From: Planctomycetota bacterium
Lineage (GTDB): Bacteria; Planctomycetota; J058
Assembly: GCA_023954375.1 (NCBI GenBank)
Contig: JAMLIC010000005.1
Location: 124,001 to 188,000, forward strand
DNA length: 64,000 nt
Reading direction: 5' to 3'
Positions 55,885 through 64,000 of the stretch are shown here, one piece after another; position 1 is the first letter of the stretch; each line of letters starts with the position of its first letter. Position numbers and translations under genes: made by a program. Under the pieces are notes generated by a model, which saw nothing but the letters and a program-made list of their open reading frames with translations, was not told the DNA's origin and made no database searches.

Positions 55885-56771
55885 CGCCGCCCCGTCGCCC
55901 GCTGGTAGAGCTCGGCCAGGACCTCGCGGTCCTCGTCGGGCGCGCGGTCGAGGCACGTCGCGGCGAACGCGGCCCCCAGGTCGAGGCCGAGGTGCGCCCG
56001 CGCCGTGGCCCAGGCCAGCGCCTTGCGCACGGAGAAGGTCGTCGCCAGCAGCCGCTCGGACGCGGCGGCCCGGCGGGCCAGGCCGGCCACGCGGACGATC
56101 GCCGCCGCGTCGTCGGGGTGCACGCCGGCGCGCGCGACGAGCAGCGCCGCCTCGGCGCGCGGCGGCGGGTAGTCGAGGCGCACCACGAGGTCGAAGCGGT
56201 CGAGGAACGCCTCGTTCAGCACGCGCGTCCCGCGGTAGAGCCCGCCGCCGTCGCCGCGCCCGAGCGTGTTGGCCGTGGCCGCGACGACGAAGCGGCTCGC
56301 CGCGCCGTCGCGCCCGCGCCAGGGGTCGAGGCGCAGCGGCCGCCCGTCGGGACCGGCGACGGCGGGCACCACCACGTCCTTGCGCTCGAGCACGCGCTGG
56401 AGGCAGAAGAGGACCTCGGGCGTGGCCGCGTCGAGCTCGTGCAGGACGAGCGGGGCGCGGTCGAGCATGGCCTGGAGCGCCGGGCCCGGGCGGAAGACCG
56501 TCTCGCCGCCGCGCAGCTCCCGCGCGCCGAAGAGCTCGTCGACCGAGAGCTCGCCGTGCAGGTTCAGGGCCGCCGGCGGCTCGCCGTCGAGCTCGGCGAG
56601 CGCGCGCTCGAGGAGCGTCGTCTTGCCGCAGCCGGTCGGGCCGACGAGGAGCACGTTGAGGCGCCGGGCCAGGGCGCGCCGCACGAGCTCGCCCTGCGGC
56701 GGCTCCCACCAGACCGCGTCGGCCGCCTCGGCCGGGGCCGGGGCCGGGGCCGGGGCGATGGCGACGCTCAC
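55881..56771 (-). CDS. CobS-like MoxR-family AAA+ ATPase
   Basis: This 296-residue protein closely follows CobS, the AAA+ motor of aerobic cobaltochelatase. Walker A is VGPTGCGKTTLLERAL (about 41-56), then DELFGARELRGGETVFRPGP, and FCLQRVLE and ATANTLGRGDGGGLYRGTRV. Walker B reads LVLHELDAATPEV, where the usual first Asp is a His (CobS has DEYDA). GTG 56771 and the stop both sit in GTGA overlaps with DUF1826 and the CobT-like gene. No CobN is present, so it may insert or remodel a metal site in another target. Confidence 0.85.
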   Translation of the reverse strand: MSVAIAPAPAPAPAEAADAVWWEPPQGELVRRALARRLNVLLVGPTGCGKTTLLERALAELDGEPPAALNLHGELSVDELFGARELRGGETVFRPGPALQAMLDRAPLVLHELDAATPEVLFCLQRVLERKDVVVPAVAGPDGRPLRLDPWRGRDGAASRFVVAATANTLGRGDGGGLYRGTRVLNEAFLDRFDLVVRLDYPPPRAEAALLVARAGVHPDDAAAIVRVAGLARRAAASERLLATTFSVRKALAWATARAHLGLDLGAAFAATCLDRAPDEDREVLAELYQRATGRR

Positions 56772-57406
56772 GCCAGGCCGTCGATCGTGAGGAGCACCCG
56801 CCGCTCCCCCGCGGCGCAGATCGGCGGCGAGCGGTGGACCGCGCCCTTCCCGTCGTTGTCGGGCCAGGCCCCGCCCTTGAGCAGCACCACGGCGAAGGTC
56901 GGGGCGCGGCGCACCACCCCGCCCGGGCGCAGCGCGTCGCCGTCGCGGGCGCCGAGCGCGCCCCGGTCGACGTCGGCCTCATCGAGGAACTCCGTCCCCG
57001 GCCCGGCGTAGGTGCAGATCAGGCGCACGAGCACCTGGTCGGCGTGGAAGCGCGGGCACATGTCCTCGCCGAAGACGTTCAGCCGCAGGCCGACGCGCGC
57101 CGCGCCGAGCAGCTCGGCGTAGACGTCGGCCAGCCAGGCGAGGTCCTCGCGGAAGGCGTCGCGCTCGGGCCCGGCCGGGAACGTGGCCACCAGGCGCGCG
57201 AGCCCGTCCTCGAGCGCCTCGGGCTCGGCGGCGAGGGCCTGCTTCGACGTCTCGGCCCGGGCGAGGGCGTCGAGCCACGCGCCAAGGGCGGCCGGGCGCG
57301 GCCGCTCGAGGACGACGACGTTCACGTCGTCCTCGTAGATCCGCGCCAGGTCGACCACCCGGTCCACCACGCGCCAGGTCGGCCCCGCCGCCACGGTCGT
57401 CGTCAC
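56768..57406 (-). CDS. DUF1826 protein (first copy)
   Basis: The 212-residue protein carries the DUF1826 core: [33 protein letters not shown] and [20 protein letters not shown]. The His-x-Asp and later His are suggestive of a metal site, as an inference. DUF1826 genes are known to sit beside COG0523 GTPases in zinc-responsive loci. GTG 57406 follows a GGGGAGG site. It leads the operon DUF1826-CobS-CobT and is divergent from the COG0523 gene, with a perfect palindrome in the 115-nt gap. Confidence 0.85.
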   Translation of the reverse strand: MTTTVAAGPTWRVVDRVVDLARIYEDDVNVVVLERPRPAALGAWLDALARAETSKQALAAEPEALEDGLARLVATFPAGPERDAFREDLAWLADVYAELLGAARVGLRLNVFGEDMCPRFHADQVLVRLICTYAGPGTEFLDEADVDRGALGARDGDALRPGGVVRRAPTFAVVLLKGGAWPDNDGKGAVHRSPPICAAGERRVLLTIDGLA

Positions 57407-57462
57407 CGCCGCCTCCCCTCTCGCGACGGCGCGCGCGGCCGCCGCGGATGAGCGCCGCCCGC

Positions 57463-57491
57463 GCGGGGCGAGTTCCCGGAACTCGCCCCGC
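57463..57491. promoter_or_regulatory. Perfect 29-bp palindrome between DUF1826 and COG0523
   Basis: Two 14-nt arms (GCGGGGCGAGTTCC and its exact complement) flank a single C. It lies at the middle-right of the 115-nt gap between two divergent metal genes. A shared operator for a dimeric regulator is the simplest reading. A transcript hairpin is also possible. It does not resemble the AT-rich Fur-type box at 45794 or the SmtB-type repeat at 19288. Confidence 0.7.
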
Positions 57492-57521
57492 CCGGCCGGC
57501 ACCCGTCGGACAGGAGGCTCC

Positions 57522-58745
<1,224 letters not shown>

Positions 58746-58788
58746 GAACTCGCCGGCGTCGGCCGGCACACGGGAGGGAGGAGCACCC

Positions 58789-59307
58789 ATGCGCCGCCGC
58801 CCCGTCGTCTCCAGCCTCGTCGTCGCCTGGGTCCTGTCGCTCGGCGGGTGCGCCGGCCATGGCCACCACGACCACGACGGGCACGAGCACCACGAGCACG
58901 ACCACGGCGCGGCCGGCCAGGGGGTGCAGGACCCGGCCCTCCGCGACGCGGTGGCGCGCTTCAAGGAGCGCGCCGGGGCCGACCACGAGGCCATGCACGC
59001 CGCGCATGAGGCGGCGAAGAAGCAGCAGGCCGTCTGGGCGGCCGACGCCGGCCGCGCGGACCTCGCGGCCGAGCACGCGGCGCAGGTCGTGGACGCCTAC
59101 GGGCCGCTCTTCGACCGCGACCACGCCGTGTTCCGCGAGTTCAAGGCCCTGCGCGCGAAGCTCGACCAGCCCGGCGCCGACGCGGCGGCGCTGCGCCGCG
59201 ACCTCGAGCGCCTCGAGGCCGAGCACGCCGCGGTGATGAAGGAGTCCGACGCGCTCGCCGGCCGGCACCGCGCCTTCGAGCAGCGCGCCGGCGGCGGGCC
59301 GGGCTGA
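58789..59307 (+). CDS. His-rich lipoprotein
   Basis: This 172-residue protein has a lipoprotein signal (VVAWVLSLGGC, Cys near 21). It is followed at once by a metal-binding stretch with 12 His in 22 residues (GHGHHDHDGHEHHEHDHG). The remainder is a helical, coiled-coil-like domain (ALRDAVARFKERAGADHEAM, and others) with many His. It is probably a periplasmic metal buffer linked to the ATPase that follows. Its stop overlaps a possible CTG start of that ATPase. Confidence 0.82.
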   Translation: MRRRPVVSSLVVAWVLSLGGCAGHGHHDHDGHEHHEHDHGAAGQGVQDPALRDAVARFKERAGADHEAMHAAHEAAKKQQAVWAADAGRADLAAEHAAQVVDAYGPLFDRDHAVFREFKALRAKLDQPGADAAALRRDLERLEAEHAAVMKESDALAGRHRAFEQRAGGGPG

Positions 59308-61223
59308 CCCAGGCGGCAGGCGGGGCGCCGGGCCCGGAGGCCGCGGCGGCACCGGCCGCGGCTGACGACGAGCAGGCGCACGTCGGGCGCGAGCTGGCGC
59401 GCGCCCTGTTCTTCGGCGCGCTCCTCGGCGTCGGGGCCCTCGTCCGCGCGACCGGCGTCTACGCGGTCGAGGTGGGCGACGCGGTCTGCGCCGTGGCCGC
59501 CCTGCTCCTCGGCGCGCCGATCGTCCTCGGCGCCCTGCGCAACGTCGCGCGCGGGACCTACGACCTCCACGAGCTGATCGCGCTCTCCGTGGCGGCGGCC
59601 TTCGCCCTCGAGGACTTCGTCACCGCCGGCGTGCTGGCGCTCCTGGCCACGCTGGGCGAGCTCGTCGAGCACCGCACCGCCCTCGGGGCGCGGGCGGCGA
59701 TCGAGGGGCTCGTGCGGCTTGCCCCGCCGCGGGCGCGCGTGATCGGGGCGGACGGCGCCGAGGAGGAGCGCGACGCGACCGACGTGCGGCCGGGCGAGCG
59801 CGTGCGCGTGCGGCCGGGCGACCGCGTGCCGGTGGACGGGGCCGTCGTCGAGGGCGCCTCGACGCTCGACGAGGCGGCGATCACCGGCGAGTCCGTGCCG
59901 GCGGAGAAGGGCGTCGGCGCGGCGGTGTTCGCCGGGACGACGAACCTGACCGGGGCGCTGGTCGTCGAGGCCACGCGGGCGGGCGACGACACGACCCTGG
60001 CGCGCGTCCGCGCGCTGATCCTCGCGGCCGAGCAGGCGCGGACCCCCGTGACGCGGCTGATCGACCGGCTGGTGCGCAGCTACCTGCCGATCAGCCTCAT
60101 GCTCGCCGCGGTCGTCCTGTTCCTGACGCGCGACCCGACGCGCGTGATCGCCCTGCTCGTCGTCGCCGGCCCGTCGGCCCTGGTCCTGGCCACGCCCACG
60201 GCCATGGTCGCGGCGCTCTCGGCGGCGGCCCGCCTGGGCGTCCTGGTCAAGGACCCGCGCGACCTCGAGCTCGCCGCCGGCCTGACGCGCGTCGTCTTCG
60301 ACAAGACCGGCACGCTCACCCGCGGGCGCCTCGAGGCGCGGCGGCTGGTCCTCGCCGACGACGCCGGCGACCCGGCCCGGGTCCTGGCCCTGGCCGCCGG
60401 GGCGGCGGCGGGCTCGTCGCACCCGGCGGCGCGGGCGGTGGTCGCGGTCGCCCACGAGGCGGCGCTGGTCGCGCCGCCGGCCGAGGACCTGCGCGAGGCC
60501 CCCGGGCTCGGCGTCGCGGCGCGCGTCGACGGCCACGAGGTGCGCCTCGGGCGCGCGGCCCTGCTCGAGCGCGAGGGGATCGCCCCGCGCGCCCTGGACC
60601 CGGCGCTGGAGGCGGCGGGGCACACGCTCCTCCTGATCGCGATCGACGGGCGGCACGCGGCGACGCTGGCGCTCGACGACGCCGCCCGGCCGCAGGCGCG
60701 CGCCGCGCTGGCCGCCCTGACCGGCCAGGGGGTGCGCGTGGGCATGCTCACGGGCGACCGGCGCCAGGCGGCGGCGCGCGTCGCCGCGGAGGTCGGCGTC
60801 GAGGACGTCGTGTCCGAGTGCCTGCCCGAGGAGAAGCTGGAGGTCGTGCGGCGCGCCCGCGCGGCGGGCGAGCGCGTGGCGGTCGTCGGCGACGGGGTCA
60901 ACGACGCGCCGGCGCTGGCGGCGGCCCACCTGGGGATCGCCATGGGCGGGGGCGGCGCCGACGTCGCCCTCGCCAGCGCGCGCGTCGCGCTGCTCACCGA
61001 CGACCTGTCGCGCGTCCCCTTCCTGGTCGCGCTCGCGCGCCGCGCCCGGGCCACGATCGCCGTGAACCTGGCCGTCGCGGTGGCGACGATCGTCGCCGGC
61101 GTGACGCTGGCCGCCGCGGGCGCGATCTCGCCCGTCGTGGCGCTCGTGCTGCACAACGCCGGCGACCTGGCGATCGTCCTCAACTCGGCCCGCCTGGTGC
61201 GCGAGGGCGAGGAGCTGGGCTGA
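59304..61223 (+). CDS. P1B-type heavy-metal ATPase with a GPS motif
   Basis: The protein is a P-type metal exporter of the ZntA/CadA lineage: TGESVPAEKG, the phosphorylation site VFDKTGTLTRG, the P1B marker GSSHPAARAVV, and GDGVNDAPALAAAH. The intramembrane CPC (or SPC) motif is replaced by GPS (VVAGPSALVLATPTAM), so both usual cysteines are absent. There is no N-terminal metal-binding domain. An in-frame ATG, GTG or TTG occurs only at GTG 59472, which would cut into the first membrane helices. Homology extends back to CTG 59304, which overlaps the lipoprotein stop. From there the length is 639 residues. Confidence 0.85.
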   Translation: MTQAAGGAPGPEAAAAPAAADDEQAHVGRELARALFFGALLGVGALVRATGVYAVEVGDAVCAVAALLLGAPIVLGALRNVARGTYDLHELIALSVAAAFALEDFVTAGVLALLATLGELVEHRTALGARAAIEGLVRLAPPRARVIGADGAEEERDATDVRPGERVRVRPGDRVPVDGAVVEGASTLDEAAITGESVPAEKGVGAAVFAGTTNLTGALVVEATRAGDDTTLARVRALILAAEQARTPVTRLIDRLVRSYLPISLMLAAVVLFLTRDPTRVIALLVVAGPSALVLATPTAMVAALSAAARLGVLVKDPRDLELAAGLTRVVFDKTGTLTRGRLEARRLVLADDAGDPARVLALAAGAAAGSSHPAARAVVAVAHEAALVAPPAEDLREAPGLGVAARVDGHEVRLGRAALLEREGIAPRALDPALEAAGHTLLLIAIDGRHAATLALDDAARPQARAALAALTGQGVRVGMLTGDRRQAAARVAAEVGVEDVVSECLPEEKLEVVRRARAAGERVAVVGDGVNDAPALAAAHLGIAMGGGGADVALASARVALLTDDLSRVPFLVALARRARATIAVNLAVAVATIVAGVTLAAAGAISPVVALVLHNAGDLAIVLNSARLVREGEELG

Positions 61224-61225
61224 CG

Positions 61226-61921
61226 TCAGGCGGGGAGGGCGCGCAGGACCGCGTGCACGAGGTCGAGCTTCAGGAGGAGGCGCGGCGCCGAGGGGGTGGC
61301 CGGCGGCGAGCGGTGAATGACGCCCCGCGCCTCGTTGCCCGGCCAGGCGGTCCCCTTGAGGACGACCACGTCGCCCGCGCCGGCGCGGCGCGTCGCCGCG
61401 CCGTGGCGGGAGACCTCGGCGTTGAACCGCTCCAGGTCGCCGGGCGAGCGGCAGGGCAGGCCGAGGAGGAGGGACCGGTCGAACTCGCCCTCCTCGAGCC
61501 ACTCGGTCCCCGGCCCGACGTAGGTGCAGAGCAGGCGGAGGCCGACGCGGTCCGCGTGGAACTTGCGGCAGGCCCCGTCGTCGATCACGCAGAGCGTGGC
61601 CTTGAGCTCGGAGGCGGCCGTCAGGCGCGTGAAGCGGGTCGCCAGCAGGCGCGCGTCGCGCTCGAGCGCCTGACGCGCGGCCCCGGGCGCCAGCGGGGCG
61701 ACGAGCCGCTCGAGGCCCTCGCCTCTCGGCCCGATCAGGGTCACGTGGTCGCCGGGCTCGCCGAGCGCGGCGGCGAGCGCCGCCGGCAGGTCCGGGTCGA
61801 GCGCGCGCCGCGCCACGACCGCGTTCACGGACGGTGCGAGCACGCGCTCGAGGCCCTCGAGTCCGTCGACCTCGAGGCTCGACCGATCGACGGCGACCCC
61901 GGCCACCTGCTCCCCGCTCAC
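61226..61921 (-). CDS. DUF1826 protein (second copy)
   Basis: The 231-residue protein has the same core as the gene at 56768, in a closer match to the family: CRKFHADRVGLRLLCTYVGP, GTEWLEEGEFDR, VVVLKGTAWPGNEARGVIHR and SPP. Sequence divergence from the first copy is high outside this core, so it is not a recent duplicate. GTG 61921 follows GGGAGG; GTG 61927 is possible. It ends two nt before the stop of the convergent ATPase and follows the frameshifted MerC-like gene. Confidence 0.86.
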   Translation of the reverse strand: MSGEQVAGVAVDRSSLEVDGLEGLERVLAPSVNAVVARRALDPDLPAALAAALGEPGDHVTLIGPRGEGLERLVAPLAPGAARQALERDARLLATRFTRLTAASELKATLCVIDDGACRKFHADRVGLRLLCTYVGPGTEWLEEGEFDRSLLLGLPCRSPGDLERFNAEVSRHGAATRRAGAGDVVVLKGTAWPGNEARGVIHRSPPATPSAPRLLLKLDLVHAVLRALPA

Positions 61922-61953
61922 GCGCACCTCCCTCGCCCCGAGAGCGCCGCCCG

Positions 61954-61976
61954 CGCGTCCGGCGTTCCCGGACGCG
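61954..61976. other. Inverted repeat between MerC-like and DUF1826 genes
   Basis: Arms of nine nt (CGCGTCCGG and CCGGACGCG) are exact complements around a 5-nt loop. It sits in the 62-nt gap between the MerC-like stop and the DUF1826 start. It may be an operator or a processing or attenuation hairpin. No U-tract is present. Confidence 0.45.
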
Positions 61977-61983
61977 GAGCGGT

Positions 61984-62413
61984 TCAGGCGGGGCAGGTCG
62001 CGCAGCAGCCGCGGAGCGCCCGGGCGTTGAGCGCGTGGGCGCCGACGAACCCGACGCACGACGTCACGAGCAGGCCGAGCTGCCCGGGCGGGAGCGGGTC
62101 GGCCCCGCAGCAGCGGTCCTGGGCCCGGAGGAGGGCCAGGGCGGTCAGGCCCATCGCCAGGGGCAAAGAGCGTGTGCCAGCGCTGATGACGCGTGGCGCC
62201 GCGGACGAGCACGATGGCGCTCAGCGTCACGAGCCCCGCGCTCAGGACGGCCTCGACGGGACCGGAGGCGAGCGCCGGGGTGACCGCGACGAGGAGGGGC
62301 GCGGCCGCGCAGTGCGCGGCGCACAGGACCGACAGCCCCCCGGCGAGCAGGTCCCACCGCGGCGTGGGCGCTCGCTCCCCCGGGCCCGGCCCGCCTCCAG
62401 CTTGCAGCGTCAC
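61984..62413 (-). pseudogene. MerC-domain membrane protein with a frameshift
   Basis: From GTG 62413 the frame encodes two helices with the MerC motif VLCAAHCAAAPLLVAV and then HQRWHTLF. Near 62165 the sequence continues one frame over as PLAMGLTALALLRAQDRCCG, and it ends LRGCCATCPA at 61984. Removing one base at that point gives a 142-residue protein of normal MerC length with four helices and Cys clusters. This may be a real lesion or a sequence error. It is a second MerC-like gene in the window, here beside DUF1826. Confidence 0.75.
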
Positions 62414-62529
62414 GAGCGGGCCGCTCTCCTCTCTCCCGTGTGCCGCCCGGACGGCGCCGGTTCCCGCGGCGGCGATCGTCCACGGGGCCCCGGGTGAGCG
62501 GGTAAGGTCGTGCCGCGGGAGGCGACGAC

Positions 62530-63543
62530 ATGCACGAGCACGACACCAGCGCCTGGACCCACGACCACGCGTTCGGGCAGGACCGGCAGCGGACCGGCGA
62601 GCTGCGCACGCGGGTCGTCGTGGTCCTCACGGCCGTGTTCATGGTCGTCGAGGTCGCCGCCGGCCTGGCCTTCGGCTCCATGGCGCTCCTGGCCGACGGC
62701 CTGCACATGGGCTCGCACGCCGTGGCGCTCGGGATCACGCTCGTGGCCTACGTGGTCACGCGCACCTACGCGCGCGACCCCGCGTTCTCGTTCGGCACGG
62801 GCAAGGTCAACGCGCTGGGCGGTTTCACGGGCGCCCTCCTCCTCGCCGTGTTCGCCCTCACGATGGCCTTCGAGAGCGTCCGGCGGCTGGTCACGCCGGT
62901 CGAGATCGTCTTCGACCAGGCGATCGCCGTGGCCGTGGTCGGCCTCGTGGTCAACGGCGTGAGCATCGCGATCCTGGGGCACGGGCACGGACACGACCAC
63001 GCGCACGACGATCACGAGCACGAGCACGATCACGATCACGAGCACGCGCACGCGCACGGGCACGGGCACGAGCACGAGCACGGGCACGGGCACCACGACC
63101 ACGCGCTGCGGTCGGCCTACCTGCACGTCCTCGCCGACGCGCTCACGTCGGTCCTGGCGGTCGTGGCGCTGCTCGTGGGCAAGTACTTCGGCGTGACCGC
63201 GCTCGACCCGCTCATGGGCCTCGTCGGCGCGGCGCTGGTCTCCCACTGGTCGTGGGGGCTCCTGCGCGACTCCGGCCGCGTGCTCCTGGACCACCAGGCG
63301 CCGGCGCCCGTCCAGGCGCGCCTGCGCGAGGCGATCGAGCGGGCCGACGACGCCCGCGTCGTCGACCTCCACGTGTGGTCGATCGGCCCCGGGGTCAACG
63401 CGGCCTGCCTGACGATCGTCAGCGGCCACCCGCGCCCGGCCGCGGACTACCGCGCGCGGCTCCCCGCCTCGCTACGCCTCGCGCACGTCACGATCGAGGT
63501 CCACGCCTGCCCCGAGCACGCGGGGGCGGTCAGCGCGGCCTGA
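62530..63543 (+). CDS. Cation diffusion facilitator, DmeF-like
   Basis: This 337-residue proton-coupled exporter has six membrane helices. The CDF metal site is present in helix 2 (LLADGLHMGSHAVALG) and helix 5 (HVLADALTSVLAVV). The loop between helices 4 and 5 is a 41-residue His-rich segment with about 21 His. The C-terminal cytoplasmic domain has VVDLHVWSIGPGVNAACLTI. The helix 2 pattern is like DmeF (cobalt, nickel or iron(II) efflux) more than ZitB (zinc). A GGGAGG site precedes the start. Its end overlaps the WD40 gene by 14 nt. Confidence 0.92.
   Translation: MHEHDTSAWTHDHAFGQDRQRTGELRTRVVVVLTAVFMVVEVAAGLAFGSMALLADGLHMGSHAVALGITLVAYVVTRTYARDPAFSFGTGKVNALGGFTGALLLAVFALTMAFESVRRLVTPVEIVFDQAIAVAVVGLVVNGVSIAILGHGHGHDHAHDDHEHEHDHDHEHAHAHGHGHEHEHGHGHHDHALRSAYLHVLADALTSVLAVVALLVGKYFGVTALDPLMGLVGAALVSHWSWGLLRDSGRVLLDHQAPAPVQARLREAIERADDARVVDLHVWSIGPGVNAACLTIVSGHPRPAADYRARLPASLRLAHVTIEVHACPEHAGAVSAA
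62980..63102 (+). repeat. His-codon repeat tract in the CDF gene
   Basis: About 41 codons alternate CAC with GAG, GAC, GGG or GCG. They encode the His-rich metal-binding loop. The tract is in frame, and its repetitive form makes it prone to length variation. Confidence 0.85.
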
Positions 63544-64000
63544 CCGCCACGACCTTGCCCGCCGCGCCGGCGACGGCCAGGAGGTCGCCCTGCGGGCGCC
63601 AGGCGAGCCGGCTGACCTCCTCGCCTAGCGTCCCGCCGCCCCGGGGCCGCCTGGGCTTCGTCACGTCCCAGAGCATGACCTCGCCGTCCAGCGCGCCGGC
63701 GGCGAGGACCGTGCTCGTCGGGTGGAAGGCGAGGTCCGCCACGCGCGCCTCGAGGCCGACGCACACCTTCGGCCGCGTGCCCTGCGGGCCCTTGCCCGAG
63801 AAGTCCCACACGGTCGGGTCGTCGCCGCCCCCGGTGGCCAGGAAGCGCCCGCGCGCGTCCCAGCTCAGCTCGCGGGGCTTCACGGCGTAGCCGGACATCT
63901 GCATGTCCTCGCCGCTCGCCGCGATCCACACGTGCACGCTGCGGTCCTGGCAGCCGCAGGCCACGTGCTTGCGGTCGGGGCTCACGGCGAGCGAGACCAT
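63530..64000 (-). CDS. WD40-repeat protein (5' end cut by window edge)
   Basis: The last 156 or so residues of a beta-propeller protein are present. At least three WD40 blades are visible (VHVWIAASGEDMQMSGYAVK, LAAGALDGEVMLWDVTKPRR, and a partial last blade). WD40 proteins are common in planctomycetes and serve as interaction scaffolds. The start lies beyond the window. Confidence 0.82.
   Translation of the reverse strand: MVSLAVSPDRKHVACGCQDRSVHVWIAASGEDMQMSGYAVKPRELSWDARGRFLATGGGDDPTVWDFSGKGPQGTRPKVCVGLEARVADLAFHPTSTVLAAGALDGEVMLWDVTKPRRPRGGGTLGEEVSRLAWRPQGDLLAVAGAAGKVVAVRPR

Noticed and set aside
54137..56771. Part of a cobalamin biosynthesis cluster
   Set aside because: No CobN or other cob gene occurs in the window, and the neighbours are metal-homeostasis genes; left open for the rest of the genome.
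62980..63102. CRISPR-like or satellite repeat
   Set aside because: The short periodicity is in-frame His codons of the CDF loop; there are no spacers.

Overview
This window is very GC-rich (above 70 % by eye) bacterial DNA with dense, mostly overlapping genes, many GTG starts and many 4-nt GTGA/ATGA stop-start overlaps. Several features point to an uncultured member of the Planctomycetota. EF-Tu lacks the near-universal RGITI switch I sequence and instead carries a GGTVR..KVITIAV variant that I remember from planctomycete EF-Tu. There is also a Ser/Thr kinase with 14 TPRs and a Sufu-domain protein. The assignment is an inference; no rRNA gene is present to confirm it.

Layout. 1-9.8 kb (minus strand) is the core translation/transcription block. 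In transcription order it reads tRNA-Thr(UGU), tRNA-Tyr, tRNA-Gly, tRNA-Thr(GGU), tuf, rpmG, tRNA-Trp, secE, nusG, rplK, rplA, rplJ, rplL, rpoB (truncated by the window edge). 9.8-13.5 kb is an AddA/RecB-type helicase-nuclease. 13.5-19.8 kb is a metal-uptake operon: an SmtB-type sensor, a His-rich protein, a His-rich lipoprotein, ZnuA, ZnuC with a frameshifted coiled-coil extension, and ZnuB fused to a HEAT-like domain. A divergent MerC-like gene faces it. 19.85-24 kb holds the kinase/TPR receptor, a Sufu protein and a coiled-coil protein. 24.1-31.9 kb is a surface-polysaccharide region of glycosyltransferases, a methyltransferase and a flippase, with visibly lower GC in places. 32-45.3 kb is a Tad/Flp pilus operon (flp, tadE, cpaB, tadG-like, tadZ, tadA, tadB, tadC, tadD-like) that runs on into two large membrane proteins. 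A Fur/Zur-family regulator lies directly upstream of and in frame with flp, with no stop codon between them. 45.8-49.5 kb (plus strand) holds a divergent small membrane protein, an ECF sigma factor and the Tad secretin. 49.5-54 kb holds DUF454, a beta-carbonic anhydrase, a membrane methyltransferase, a nucleotidyltransferase, an unknown protein and a DUF2330 protein.

54.1-63.5 kb is a second metal-handling island. A CobT-like VWA protein, a CobS-like AAA+ ATPase and a DUF1826 protein form one minus-strand operon. It is divergent from a COG0523 GTPase, a His-rich lipoprotein and a P1B-type ATPase. A second DUF1826 protein, a frameshifted MerC-like gene and a DmeF/CDF exporter with a 41-residue His-rich loop follow. 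A perfect 29-bp palindrome sits between the divergent DUF1826 and COG0523 genes. No other cobalamin genes are present, so the CobS/CobT-like pair looks like an orphan AAA+/VWA motor tied to metal homeostasis. This is the best candidate here for an undescribed system. The window ends in a truncated WD40-repeat gene.

Caveat: three genes (the ZnuC extension, the CobT-like gene and the second MerC-like gene) contain apparent single-base frameshifts, nearly all in the same direction. They may be sequence errors in GC-rich tracts rather than real lesions.
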